From: Streptomyces antarcticus
Lineage (GTDB): Bacteria > Actinomycetota > Actinomycetes > Streptomycetales > Streptomycetaceae
DNA: 64,000 nucleotides
Reading direction: 5' to 3'
Assembly (NCBI RefSeq): GCF_026627255.1
Contig: NZ_JAPNLM010000001.1
Location: forward strand, 62,001 to 126,000
Shown piece by piece: positions 42,852-51,633 of this stretch. Under the pieces are notes generated by a model, which saw nothing but the letters and a program-made list of their open reading frames with translations, ran no database searches and had not been told where the DNA came from. Each line of letters opens with the position of its first letter. Position 1 is the stretch's first letter. The position numbers and the translations under genes are program-made.

Positions 42852-44020
42852 TACCCCGGCTCGCCGAGCGCCTGCGGCACGCGGGTCCCCGGTGGCGGGA
42901 CCTCGGCCTCACCCTGCTCGTGCAGCTGGCCTCCACCATGCCCTTCGTCCTGCCCGAGCAGCCCGGCGGATCTCCGAAGAGCTGGCCCGCGTACGCGGTG
43001 ACCCTGGCCGGCGCGCTGCCGCTGATCTGGCGGCGGCGCGCCCCGGTGACGGTGCTGGCGGCCATCGTCGGCGCCGGGTTCTTCTACAGCCTGGCGATGG
43101 ACGGCCCGGGCCAGCCCCTGCCGTACGGGCCGCTGATCGCCTTCTACACGGTGGCCGTGCTGTGCCCGCCGCGGACCCGGGCGGTGGTCGGCGCGGTGCT
43201 CGTGGCCGCCTCGTTCCCGGCGGTGCGTTGGAACACCGGATCGGCGCGGGAGCTGCTCTTCACGCTGTTCATCGGCGGTGCGGCGTACGCGCTGGGACGG
43301 CTGCAGTACACCCGGCAGGCGTACACGGCGGCGGTGGAGGACCGGGCGGAGCAGCTGGAGCGGGCGAACCGGATCGAGGCGGAGCAGGCGGCGGCCCGCG
43401 AACGGGCCCGGATCGCACGGGAGATGCACGACATCCTCTCGCACGCGGTCAGCATCATGATCGTGCAGGCGGAGGCCGGGCCGGTGGCGGTGCGCGGGGC
43501 GCCGGCGCGGGCCGAGGCCGCCTTCGACGCGATCGCCGAAACGGGGCGCGACGCTATGGCCCAGCTGCGGACGATGCTGGGGGTGCTGCGCACGGACGAG
43601 GCGGCGCCGCGCGCGCCACAGCCCGGGATCGCCGCGCTGCCGGCGCTGTTGGAACGGGTACGGGGCAGCGGACCGCGGGTCGTGTACGAGCGGACGGGCG
43701 CGGTGCGCGGGCTGCCGGCCGCGCTGGAGGCGACGGTGCACCGGGTGGTGCAGGAGGCGCTGACGAACGTGGTGAAGCACGCCGTGGCCTCGCAGGTGGA
43801 GGTGCGGCTGGAGTACGGGGCGCGGACGCTCACGGTCTCGGTGGCGGACGACGGACGCGGGCCCCGCCCGGGGCCGGGCGGCGGCGGGCACGGCCTGATC
43901 GGGATCCGGGAGCGGGCGGCGGCGCACGGCGGGACGGCGGAGGCCGGGCCGGGGCCGGGCGGCCGCGGCTTCGTGGTGCGGGTGGTCCTTGTAACGTCGC
44001 GGCTGGAGGTGGGGAGTTGA
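42848..44020 (+). CDS. Sensor histidine kinase (NarL/DesK class, HisKA_3)
   Basis: A 390-residue membrane kinase from GTG 42848. Four or five membrane segments occupy residues 18-140, a coiled coil 155-185, the phospho-acceptor H194 lies in REMHDILSHAVS, and the ATPase domain (about 290-385) has VVQEALTNVVKHA and DDGRGPRPG. It senses an unknown envelope signal and phosphorylates the next gene product. It is coupled to both neighbours by overlaps. Confidence 0.93.
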   Translation: MIPRLAERLRHAGPRWRDLGLTLLVQLASTMPFVLPEQPGGSPKSWPAYAVTLAGALPLIWRRRAPVTVLAAIVGAGFFYSLAMDGPGQPLPYGPLIAFYTVAVLCPPRTRAVVGAVLVAASFPAVRWNTGSARELLFTLFIGGAAYALGRLQYTRQAYTAAVEDRAEQLERANRIEAEQAAARERARIAREMHDILSHAVSIMIVQAEAGPVAVRGAPARAEAAFDAIAETGRDAMAQLRTMLGVLRTDEAAPRAPQPGIAALPALLERVRGSGPRVVYERTGAVRGLPAALEATVHRVVQEALTNVVKHAVASQVEVRLEYGARTLTVSVADDGRGPRPGPGGGGHGLIGIRERAAAHGGTAEAGPGPGGRGFVVRVVLVTSRLEVGS

Positions 44021-44748
44021 CGATCCGTGTGGTGGTGGCCGACGACCAGGAGCTGGTGCGCAGCGGGTTCGCGATGATCCTGGACGCGCAGCCGGACATC
44101 GAGGTCGTGGCGGAGGTGGGGGACGGCGCCGCGGCCGTCGCCGCGGTGGTGCGGCTGGCCCCGGACGTGGCGCTGCTGGACATCCGGATGCCGGTGCTGG
44201 ACGGGATCGAGGCGTGCCGGGCGATCACTGCGGGCGGCGGCTGCCGGACGGTGATGCTGACGACCTTCGATTCGGACGCGTACGTGTACGAGGCGCTGCA
44301 CGCCGGGGCGAGCGGCTTCCTGCTGAAGGACGTGCGGCGGGACGATCTGGTGCACGCGGTGCGGGTGGTGACGGCCGGCGACTCCCTGCTGGCACCGTCG
44401 GTCGCGCGGAGGCTGATCGAGGAGTACACGGCGGCGACGGGACGTCCGGCGCCGTCGCCGGACCGCCTGGAGACGCTGGAGGTACTGACGGCGCGGGAGC
44501 GCGAGACCCTGCTGCACCTCGGGCGCGGGCTGTCGAACGCGGAGATCGCGGTGGCGCTGGTGGTGAGCGAGCACACGGTGAAGTCGCACGTGGGGAACGT
44601 GCTGGCGAAGCTGGGGCTGCGGGACCGGATCCAGGCGGTGATCTGCGCGTACGAGACGGGTCTCATCGCGGCGGGGGCCACGGCTGCGGCTGCGGCCGGG
44701 GGCCGCTCCGGGGTCTCTCCCTCCAAGGTTTCTCCCTCTGGGGGGTGA
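44017..44748 (+). CDS. LuxR/NarL-type response regulator
   Basis: A 243-residue regulator with a receiver domain (phospho-acceptor D55 in VALLDIRMP; DDQE acidic pocket) and a C-terminal LuxR HTH (LTARERETLLHLGRGLSNAEIA). It starts at TTG 44017, overlapping the kinase stop, after GGAGGTGGGG. The last 25 residues are Ala/Gly/Ser-rich. It is the partner of the upstream kinase. The serine hydrolase 150 bases downstream is a possible target. Confidence 0.93.
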   Translation: MTIRVVVADDQELVRSGFAMILDAQPDIEVVAEVGDGAAAVAAVVRLAPDVALLDIRMPVLDGIEACRAITAGGGCRTVMLTTFDSDAYVYEALHAGASGFLLKDVRRDDLVHAVRVVTAGDSLLAPSVARRLIEEYTAATGRPAPSPDRLETLEVLTARERETLLHLGRGLSNAEIAVALVVSEHTVKSHVGNVLAKLGLRDRIQAVICAYETGLIAAGATAAAAAGGRSGVSPSKVSPSGG

Positions 44749-44895
44749 GGGGCGGCGTGTCGGCTCCCTCTGGCCGGTGAGTAGTCGTACCGGAGAAGAC
44801 CCCTCTGCGGGGTGATCCGCGACTACCCCTGTGACCAGGAGCATTGAGGTCGTCGGGGCGAGAGGGCCCCGCGGATCTCACAGGGGGAGCCCACC

Positions 44896-46101
44896 ATGAA
44901 CGCCCGTACGCGCACACTGATCGCCGCCGCTCTGGTCCTGGGCGTCGCGTCCGGCCAGGCCGCGGCCCACGCCGCTCCGGCCCCGGCGGGGACTGCCGCC
45001 GCGGCGTCCTCCGCCTGCCCCGGGCGGACGATTGCGGCGCCGCCCGACGCGGCGGCGCTGGCGCGGGCGATCGCCGGTCTGGGCCCGGAGCACGGGGACG
45101 CCACCGCCGCGCTGGTCCGCGTGAGCGGCACGTGCGGGAGCTGGCGGGGCAGTTCGGGGGTCGCGGACATCCGCACCGGGCGCAAGGCCTTGGAGCAGGG
45201 CCGGTTCCGCGCTGGGTCGGTGACCAAGACCTTCACCGCGGCGGTCGTGCTCCAACTGGCCGCCGAGGGAGGGGTGGACCTGGACCGCCCGGTGCAGGAG
45301 TACCTGCCGGGACTGCTGTCGCCGGCCTTCAGGCCCGTCACCGTACGGCAGTTGCTGAACCACACGAGCGGAATCCGCCCCGCCGACGGCCCGGGCGACA
45401 CCTTCGCCGATGCCTACGCGCACCGGTTCGGCCTCGACGACCCCCGCGCCCTGATCGCCAACGCGGTCGCCAAGGGGCCCGAGTTCGACCCGGGGACGCG
45501 GCAGCACTACCTCAACATCGACTACACGGTCCTGGGGGTGCTGATCGAGAAGGTGACGGGGACCTCGTACGAGCGGGCCGTGACCAGCCGGATACTCAAG
45601 CCGCTCGGCCTGCGCGACACCTCGCTGCCGGCCCGTACGCAGATCCGCGTACCGGGCCCGCACAACCGCGGCTACCAGGAGGTGCCGACAGCGGGTGGGG
45701 GCACCCGTCTGGTCGACGTGACCGAGTGGGGCTCCTCCCGGGAGTGGGCCGCCGGGGACCTCATATCGACCACGGCCGACCTGGAGCGCTTCACCCTGGC
45801 GCTGTTCGGCGGCCGGGTCGTGCCCGCCGCCCAGCTGGAGGAGATGTTCACGGTGCCCGGGGTGACGGACTTCGTCACCGGGGCCGCGGCGGACCAGACG
45901 GCCGGTTTGAAGCGGTTCGCGCTGCCCGGCGGCACGGTGGCCTGGGGCAAGACGGGCGGTCGCTACGGCTACAACACCGTGATCGGCGGGACCCGGGACC
46001 TGTCCCGGACCCTGGTGTACTCGGTGAACTCCACCGATGCCAAGGGGCGGGAGATGAACCCGGTGGCCCTCGGCATCGTGATGGCGGCCTTCGCCGGATA
46101 G
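44896..46101 (+). CDS. Secreted serine hydrolase (D-Ala-D-Ala carboxypeptidase/class C beta-lactamase fold)
   Basis: A 401-residue protein with a signal peptide (residues 1-26, ending AHA). Catalytic elements: SxxK in GSVTKTFT (nucleophile Ser about 112), the YxN equivalent in YLNIDYTVLG, and KTG in WGKTGG. Members trim peptidoglycan peptides or hydrolyse D-amino-acid esters. The gene starts at ATG 44896 after GGGGGAG. It stands alone, downstream of a two-component system that could control it. Confidence 0.9.
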   Translation: MNARTRTLIAAALVLGVASGQAAAHAAPAPAGTAAAASSACPGRTIAAPPDAAALARAIAGLGPEHGDATAALVRVSGTCGSWRGSSGVADIRTGRKALEQGRFRAGSVTKTFTAAVVLQLAAEGGVDLDRPVQEYLPGLLSPAFRPVTVRQLLNHTSGIRPADGPGDTFADAYAHRFGLDDPRALIANAVAKGPEFDPGTRQHYLNIDYTVLGVLIEKVTGTSYERAVTSRILKPLGLRDTSLPARTQIRVPGPHNRGYQEVPTAGGGTRLVDVTEWGSSREWAAGDLISTTADLERFTLALFGGRVVPAAQLEEMFTVPGVTDFVTGAAADQTAGLKRFALPGGTVAWGKTGGRYGYNTVIGGTRDLSRTLVYSVNSTDAKGREMNPVALGIVMAAFAG

Positions 46102-46123
46102 CCGCCGCGGCGGGTGGCGCCGG

Positions 46124-46606
46124 TCAGGCGGCCGCGCGCGGGGTGACCGGCACGGCCTCCAGCCGCTTGATCGCGCGGCGCAGGATCAGGAGGGGGATCA
46201 CGCCGAAGACGCCGAAGGAGATGTCGATGAGCGACCAGAGGAAGGGGATGCCGCGGATAGGGCCGCAGATCAGGGCCAGCGGGACGATGCCGGCACAGGC
46301 GATCATGCCGGCCTCGACGATCCATATGTTGCGGACGGGGTCGCGGTAGACCCCGTAGAAGAAGACGGCGATGACGAGGTGGGCGAAGGCGAGCCAGTCG
46401 GTGCCGTAGAGCAGGAAGGGGTACTCGGCGTCGGCCCGGTCCAGTCCGTCGCCCACCCGTCGCAGCCACGCGTTGTCCACCAGGGAGTTCCCGAGGCGGA
46501 GCTCGCTGACGAGGGGGAAGGCGGTGAGTCCGCTGAGGACGAGACACACGAGGAACAGCAACAGCCAGGCACGGATACGCCGCTGAAGGGCGCTTCTCTC
46601 GCTCAT
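46124..46606 (-). CDS. Small four-span membrane protein, unknown function
   Basis: A 160-residue protein starting at ATG 46606, with four membrane segments (WLLLFLVCLVLSGLTAF, LAFAHLVIAVFFYGVY, IVEAGMIACAGIVPLAL, SLIDISFGVFGVIPLLI). It ends in a basic cytosolic tail. I recognise no family function. Its promoter carries two identical-type palindromes and a TAGGCT -10 box only five bases before the start, so the message is nearly leaderless. Confidence 0.8.
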   Translation of the reverse strand: MSERSALQRRIRAWLLLFLVCLVLSGLTAFPLVSELRLGNSLVDNAWLRRVGDGLDRADAEYPFLLYGTDWLAFAHLVIAVFFYGVYRDPVRNIWIVEAGMIACAGIVPLALICGPIRGIPFLWSLIDISFGVFGVIPLLILRRAIKRLEAVPVTPRAAA

Positions 46607-46628
46607 GGAAGGTAGCCTACCCACATTT

Positions 46629-46664
46629 CTGAACACGTTCAGCACAATCCCTGAACATGTTCAG
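46629..46664 (-). promoter_or_regulatory. Two 14-bp palindromes, probable TetR-type operator
   Basis: CTGAACACGTTCAG (46629-46642) and CTGAACATGTTCAG (46651-46664) have centres 22 bp apart, two helical turns. They cover the -35 region of the membrane-protein promoter, with TAGGCT (46614-46619, minus strand) as -10. TGAACnnGTTCA dyads are common TetR-family sites. No TetR gene is adjacent. Confidence 0.75.
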
Positions 46665-46682
46665 TTCCGCACCGCCCGCCGC

Positions 46683-47861
46683 TCAGAGCCCGACGATCGC
46701 GTTCCAGCGCTTGGCGAGGGACCGGCGCTCGGTGGAGGAGATGTCCCGGGCTACGACGAGGCGCTTGCGCATCTCGTCGTCGGGGAAGATCAGCGGGTTC
46801 TCGGCCAGGGCGGCGGTCTCCTCGTCCTCCGAGCCGGCCAGGACCTCGCGGGCTGCCGGAACCGGGCAGACGTAGTTGACGGAGGCGGCCAGCTCCGCGG
46901 CCACCTCCGGGGAGTAGTAGTAGTCGATCAGGGCCTCGGCGTTCGCCTTGTGCCGGGCCAGGTTGGGGACGAGCAGGCTCTCCGCCCACAGTTCGGCCCC
47001 CTCCTCGGGGACCACGAACTCGATGTCGGGGTTGTCGGCCTGGAGCTGGATGGCGTCGCCGGAGTAGGCCTGGCAGGCGAGCACGTCGCCCTTGCTGAGG
47101 TCGGAGGTGTAGTCGTTGCCGGTGAAGCGGCGGATGTGCCTCTTCTTGACCATGCTCTCGACCTGGTCGCACATCCGGTGGAAGTCGGTCTCGGTCCAGG
47201 CGGTGACGTCCACCCCGTTGCCCTGCATCAGCAGGGCGAAGGACTCGTCGAGGCCGGAGAAGAGGGTGACCTTCCCCGCCAGGTCGGGCTGCCACAGGTC
47301 CTTGACGGACTTGATCTCCCGGCCCAGGGCCTTGCGGTTGTAGGCGATGCCGGTGATCCCCGACTGCCAGGGGACCGTGTGCAGCCGGCCGTCGTCGAAG
47401 GCGGGGGAACGCAGCTGCGGGTCGAGGTGCCGGGCCACGTTGGGCTGGGCCGAGCGGTCCATCTTCTGGGCCCAGCCCAGGTGGACGAAGCGGGCGGCCA
47501 TCCAGTCGCTGACCACGGCCAGGTCGTGGCCGGTGTCCTGGCGGTTCATGAGGGCCGGGCTGATCTTGCCGAAGAACTCGTCGTTGTCGTTGATCTCCTC
47601 GGTGTACCGGACCTCGATGCCGGACTGCTCCGAGAAGGCCTCCAGGGTCGGACGGCGCGTCTCGTCCTCTTCGTCGGTGTCGATGTAGAGCGGCCAGTTG
47701 GAGAAGGCCACGCTCTGGTCCGGCTCGGACCGGTCGGGGCCCTGCCGCCGGCCCTCGGGGACGTAGGCGGCGGGCACACCGCAACCGGCGACTGCGGCCA
47801 GCAGACCCGTGGCACCGAGGCCGCGCAGCGCCGCGCGACGGGAGAAGGCGAGTTCAGGCAT
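46683..47861 (-). CDS. Second polyamine-binding lipoprotein (PotD-like)
   Basis: A 392-residue binding protein with a Tat motif (SRRAALRGLG) and a lipobox (AAVAGCG). The mature part (FSNWPLYIDTDEED, YTEEINDNDEFFGK) is clearly related to the PotD at 34408 but is divergent. No permease or ATPase accompanies it, so it probably feeds the PotABC system at 31-34 kb or is a high-affinity variant. ATG 47861 follows GAGG; a longer frame from 47903 is possible. Confidence 0.9.
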   Translation of the reverse strand: MPELAFSRRAALRGLGATGLLAAVAGCGVPAAYVPEGRRQGPDRSEPDQSVAFSNWPLYIDTDEEDETRRPTLEAFSEQSGIEVRYTEEINDNDEFFGKISPALMNRQDTGHDLAVVSDWMAARFVHLGWAQKMDRSAQPNVARHLDPQLRSPAFDDGRLHTVPWQSGITGIAYNRKALGREIKSVKDLWQPDLAGKVTLFSGLDESFALLMQGNGVDVTAWTETDFHRMCDQVESMVKKRHIRRFTGNDYTSDLSKGDVLACQAYSGDAIQLQADNPDIEFVVPEEGAELWAESLLVPNLARHKANAEALIDYYYSPEVAAELAASVNYVCPVPAAREVLAGSEDEETAALAENPLIFPDDEMRKRLVVARDISSTERRSLAKRWNAIVGL

Positions 47862-47953
47862 GGGCACAGCCTCGGGGAACGCGAGGGGGCGGACAATAGA
47901 CATGGTGTCTACTGCCCGCCCCATCAACGCCGTGCTGTGACCGATGCGGCCGG

Positions 47954-49393
47954 TCAGGCGTCGAGCGAGGTCATCACGTGCTTGATGCGCGTGTAGTCCT
48001 CGAAGCCGTAGGCGGAGAGGTCCTTGCCGTAGCCGGACTTCTTGAAGCCGCCGTGAGGCATCTCGGCGACGAGCGGGATGTGGGTGTTGATCCACACGCA
48101 GCCGAAGTCGAGGTTCTTGGACATCCGCATCGCGCGGCCGTGGTCCTTGGTCCACACGGAGGAGGCGAGGGCGAACTCGACGCCGTTCGCGTACTCCACG
48201 GCCTGCGCCTCGTCGGTGAAGGACTGGACGGTGATGACGGGTCCGAATACCTCGTGCTGGATGATCTCGTCGTCCTGCTTGAGGCCGGAGACCACGGTCG
48301 GGGCGTAGAAGTAGCCCTTCTCGCCGACCTGGTGACCGCCCGCCTCGACCTTGGCGTGGGCGGGGAGGCGCTCGATGAAGCCCGCGACCTGCTTCAGCTG
48401 GTTCGGGTTGTTCAGCGCGCCGTACAGCACGTCCTCGTCGTCCGGCTGGCCCGTCTTGGTGTCGGCGGCCGCCTTGGCGAGCGCGGTCACGAACTCGTCG
48501 TGGATCGACTCGTGCACGAGCACGCGACAGGCGGCGGTACAGTCCTGGCCCGCGTTGAAGTAGCCCGCGACCGCGATGTCCTCGACGGCCTTGGCGATGT
48601 CGGCGTCCGCGAAGACCACCGCGGGGGCCTTGCCGCCCAGCTCCAGGTGGACGCGCTTGACGTCCTTCGAGGCGCTCTCGGCGACCTGCATGCCCGCGCG
48701 CACGGAACCGGTGATGGAGGCCATCGCCGGGGTGCGGTGCTCCACCATGGCCCGGCCGGTCTCGCGGTCGCCGCAGACGACGTTGAACACGCCCTTGGGC
48801 AGCACCGAGTCGATGATCTCCGCCATCAGGACGGTGGAGGCCGGGGTGGTGTCCGAGGGCTTGAGGACCACGGTGTTGCCCGCGGCGATGGCCGGGGCGA
48901 ACTTCCACACGGCCATCATCATCGGGTAGTTCCACGGCGCGACCTGGGCGCAGACGCCGACCGGCTCGCGGCGGATGATCGAGGTCATCCCCTCCATGTA
49001 CTCGCCGGCCGAGCGGCCCTCGAGCAGGCGGGCGGCGCCGGCGAAGAAGCGGATCTGGTCCACCATCGGCGGCAGCTCCTCGCTGGCCGTGAGGCCCAGC
49101 GGCTTGCCGGTGTTCTCCGACTCGGCGGCGACGAGCTCGTCCGCGCGCGCCTCGAAGGCGTCCGCGATCTTCAGCAGCGCCTTCTGCCGCTCCGACGGGG
49201 TGGTGTCGCGCCAGCCCGGGAAGGCGGCCGCGGCGGCGGCCATGGCCGCGTCGACGTCGGCCTGGCCCGAGAGCGGGGCGGTGGCGTACGCCTCGCCGGT
49301 GGCGGGGTTGACCACCTCGGTGGTCCGGCCGTCGGCGGCGTCCTTGAACTCCCCGCCGATGTAGTTGCGCAGACGACGCAGTTCGGTGGTCAC
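47954..49393 (-). CDS. Aldehyde dehydrogenase, gamma-aminobutyraldehyde type
   Basis: A 479-residue ALDH with PWNYPMMMAVWK, ITGSVRAG, the base in LELGGKAPAV and C285 in NAGQDCTAAC. It is closer to the operon enzyme at 35711 than to the succinate-semialdehyde type. Divergent from an Lrp-type regulator and aminotransferase, it would oxidise the aldehyde that aminotransferase makes. GTG 49393 with AGGAG 11 bases upstream is chosen; GTG 49402 is possible. Confidence 0.9.
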   Translation of the reverse strand: MTTELRRLRNYIGGEFKDAADGRTTEVVNPATGEAYATAPLSGQADVDAAMAAAAAAFPGWRDTTPSERQKALLKIADAFEARADELVAAESENTGKPLGLTASEELPPMVDQIRFFAGAARLLEGRSAGEYMEGMTSIIRREPVGVCAQVAPWNYPMMMAVWKFAPAIAAGNTVVLKPSDTTPASTVLMAEIIDSVLPKGVFNVVCGDRETGRAMVEHRTPAMASITGSVRAGMQVAESASKDVKRVHLELGGKAPAVVFADADIAKAVEDIAVAGYFNAGQDCTAACRVLVHESIHDEFVTALAKAAADTKTGQPDDEDVLYGALNNPNQLKQVAGFIERLPAHAKVEAGGHQVGEKGYFYAPTVVSGLKQDDEIIQHEVFGPVITVQSFTDEAQAVEYANGVEFALASSVWTKDHGRAMRMSKNLDFGCVWINTHIPLVAEMPHGGFKKSGYGKDLSAYGFEDYTRIKHVMTSLDA

Positions 49394-49507
49394 TACAGCC
49401 ACACTCCTGATCACATGTCCAACGATTGAGACGAATCCCAAGCCTAGCTCTTCGGCGGAAGCTTTCGACAGGCCCGGATGCCACGAACTACGAAATCAGT
49501 GAGATCC

Positions 49508-49559
49508 GAGTCGTCAAACAACGGATTTCATCGATTCCGCCTTGCGGAACAGACGACTC
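49508..49559. promoter_or_regulatory. Nested inverted repeats in the ALDH/Lrp divergent promoter
   Basis: GAGTCGTC (49508-49515) is inverted as GACGACTC (49552-49559), and TTCCGC-CTT-GCGGAA (49535-49549) lies between them. The block precedes the Lrp-type gene by 18 bases. Lrp/AsnC proteins often bind several spaced sites in their own promoter. Confidence 0.45.
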
Positions 49560-49577
49560 CTCGTGCACAGTGAGGTC

Positions 49578-50066
49578 GTGGTCAGTCGAAGCGCAGATTC
49601 CAGGAACAGACAACCGTCCCCTTCGGTCGATGCTGTGTCCCTGGCGATCATCGAGCAACTGCAGGAGGACGGTCGCCGTCCCTACGCAGCGATCGGCAAG
49701 GCCGTCGGCCTGTCGGAAGCGGCTGTGCGCCAGCGCGTGCAGAAGCTGCTCGACCAGGGCGTCATGCAGATCGTCGCCGTCACCGACCCGCTCACCGTGG
49801 GGCTCAGGCGCCAGGCGATGGTCGGGATCAACGTCGAGGGAGACCTCGACCCCGTGGCCGACGCCCTGGCGGCGATGGCCGAGTGCGAGTACGTGGTGAT
49901 GACCGCGGGATCGTTCGACCTGATGGTGGAGATCGTCTGCGAGGACGACGACCACCTGCTCGAGACGATCAACAAGAAGATCCGCGCGCTCCCCGGCGTG
50001 CGATCAACCGAAAGCTTCGTTTACCTGAAGCTGAAGAAGCAGACCTACATGTGGGGAACCCGATAA
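49578..50066 (+). CDS. Lrp/AsnC-family transcriptional regulator
   Basis: A 162-residue regulator with an N-terminal HTH (IIEQLQEDGRRPYAAIGKAVGLSEAAVRQRVQKL) and a C-terminal RAM ligand-binding domain (AGSFDLMVEIVCED, STESFVYLKLKKQ). GTG 49578 gives the normal family length. It is divergent from the aldehyde dehydrogenase and 2 bases before the aminotransferase, so it most likely controls both in response to an amino acid or polyamine. Confidence 0.9.
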   Translation: MVSRSADSRNRQPSPSVDAVSLAIIEQLQEDGRRPYAAIGKAVGLSEAAVRQRVQKLLDQGVMQIVAVTDPLTVGLRRQAMVGINVEGDLDPVADALAAMAECEYVVMTAGSFDLMVEIVCEDDDHLLETINKKIRALPGVRSTESFVYLKLKKQTYMWGTR

Positions 50067-50068
50067 CC

Positions 50069-51430
50069 GTGAGCCAGGACCTCTCCAAGACCGCGTACGA
50101 CCACCTGTGGATGCACTTCACCCGCATGTCGTCCTACGAGAACGCACCCGTCCCCACCATCGTCCGCGGTGAGGGCACGTACATCTGGGACGACAAGGGC
50201 AAGCGCTACCTCGACGGTCTCGCCGGACTGTTCGTGGTCAACGCCGGTCACGGCCGCAAGGAACTGGCCGAGGTCGCCTACAAGCAGGCCCAGGAACTCG
50301 CGTTCTTCCCCATCTGGTCGTACGCGCACCCCAAGGCCGTGGAGCTCGCCGAGCGCCTCGCCCACTACGCCCCGGGCGACCTGAACAAGGTCTTCTTCAC
50401 CACCGGTGGCGGCGAGGCCGTCGAGACCGCGTGGAAGCTCGCGAAGCAGTACTTCAAGCTTCAGGGCAAGCACACCAAGTACAAGGTCATCTCGCGTGCG
50501 GTCGCCTACCACGGCACCCCGCAGGGCGCCCTGTCCATCACGGGCCTCCCGGCCCTGAAGGCCCCCTTCGAGCCGCTGGTCCCCGGCGCGCACAAGGTGG
50601 TCAACACCAACATCTACCGCGCCCCGATCTACGGCGACGACCCCGAGGCCTACGGCCGCTGGTGCGCCGACCAGATCGAGCAGGAGATCCTCTTCGAGGG
50701 CGCCGACACCGTCGCGGCCGTCTTCCTGGAGCCGGTGCAGAACGCCGGCGGCTGCTTCCCGCCGCCGCCCGGGTACTTCCAGCGGGTCCGCGAGATCTGC
50801 GACGAGTACGACGTGCTGCTCGTCTCCGACGAGACGATCTGCGCCTTCGGCCGCCTCGGCACCATGTTCGCCTGCGACAAGTTCGACTACGTCCCGGACA
50901 TGATCACCTGTGCCAAGGGCATGACCTCGGGCTACTCCCCGATCGGCGCCTGCATCATCTCGGACCGCCTCGCGGAGCCGTTCTACAAGGGTGACAACAC
51001 CTTCCTGCACGGCTACACCTTCGGCGGCCACCCGGTCTCCTCGGCGGTCGCGCTGGCCAACCTCGACATCTTCGACAAGGAAGGCCTCAACCAGCACGTG
51101 CTGGACAACGAGGACGCCTTCTTCTCGACGCTGAAGAAGCTGCACGACCTGCCGATCGTCGGCGACGTCCGCGGCAACGGCTACTTCTACGGCATCGAGC
51201 TCGTCAAGGACAAGAGCACCAAGGAGTCCTTCACGGATGAGGAGACGGAGCGCGTGCTCTACGGCTTCCTCTCCAAGGCGCTCTTCGAGAACGGCCTGTA
51301 CTGCCGGGCCGACGACCGCGGTGACCCGGTCATCCAGCTGGCCCCGCCGCTGATCGCGGACCAGGGCACCTTCGACGAGATCGAAGGCATCCTGCGCTCG
51401 GTACTCACCGAGGCCTGGACCAAGCTCTAA
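50069..51430 (+). CDS. Class III aminotransferase, probably putrescine/diamine-pyruvate type
   Basis: A 453-residue PLP enzyme of the omega-aminotransferase group. FFTTGGGEAVETAWKLAKQY and VAYHGTPQGALSITGLP are followed by the cofactor Asp in LVSDETICAFGRLG and the Schiff-base Lys in TCAKGMTSGYSPIG. It starts at GTG 50069 immediately after the Lrp-type gene. Placed beside an aminobutyraldehyde dehydrogenase and a PotD protein, it would convert putrescine to 4-aminobutyraldehyde. Beta-alanine or taurine are alternative substrates. Confidence 0.9.
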   Translation: MSQDLSKTAYDHLWMHFTRMSSYENAPVPTIVRGEGTYIWDDKGKRYLDGLAGLFVVNAGHGRKELAEVAYKQAQELAFFPIWSYAHPKAVELAERLAHYAPGDLNKVFFTTGGGEAVETAWKLAKQYFKLQGKHTKYKVISRAVAYHGTPQGALSITGLPALKAPFEPLVPGAHKVVNTNIYRAPIYGDDPEAYGRWCADQIEQEILFEGADTVAAVFLEPVQNAGGCFPPPPGYFQRVREICDEYDVLLVSDETICAFGRLGTMFACDKFDYVPDMITCAKGMTSGYSPIGACIISDRLAEPFYKGDNTFLHGYTFGGHPVSSAVALANLDIFDKEGLNQHVLDNEDAFFSTLKKLHDLPIVGDVRGNGYFYGIELVKDKSTKESFTDEETERVLYGFLSKALFENGLYCRADDRGDPVIQLAPPLIADQGTFDEIEGILRSVLTEAWTKL

Positions 51431-51440
51431 AACGTCCGGC

Positions 51441-51494
51441 CACACGGCCCGGATCCCTCCGTTCGAGTGAGAACGAAGGGGTCCGGGCCGTGTG
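51441..51494 (+). terminator. Long terminator hairpin after the aminotransferase
   Basis: CACACGGCCCGGA (51441-51453) pairs perfectly with TCCGGGCCGTGTG (51482-51494), with an inner stem ending in GTTC/GAAC around 6 bases. It lies 10 bases after the stop. Confidence 0.9.
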
Positions 51495-51633
51495 CTGTCC
51501 GCCGACAAGACGTTCATCTCTTTACATCTCTTTACGGCGCCAGTGACCGATCGGCCTCCGGCTTCGTTCCCCCGTCCGGGGGAGCCGGGCTGGTCCAGTC
51601 CCGATCCGCAGTCGAACCGAAGAGGTGTACGCC

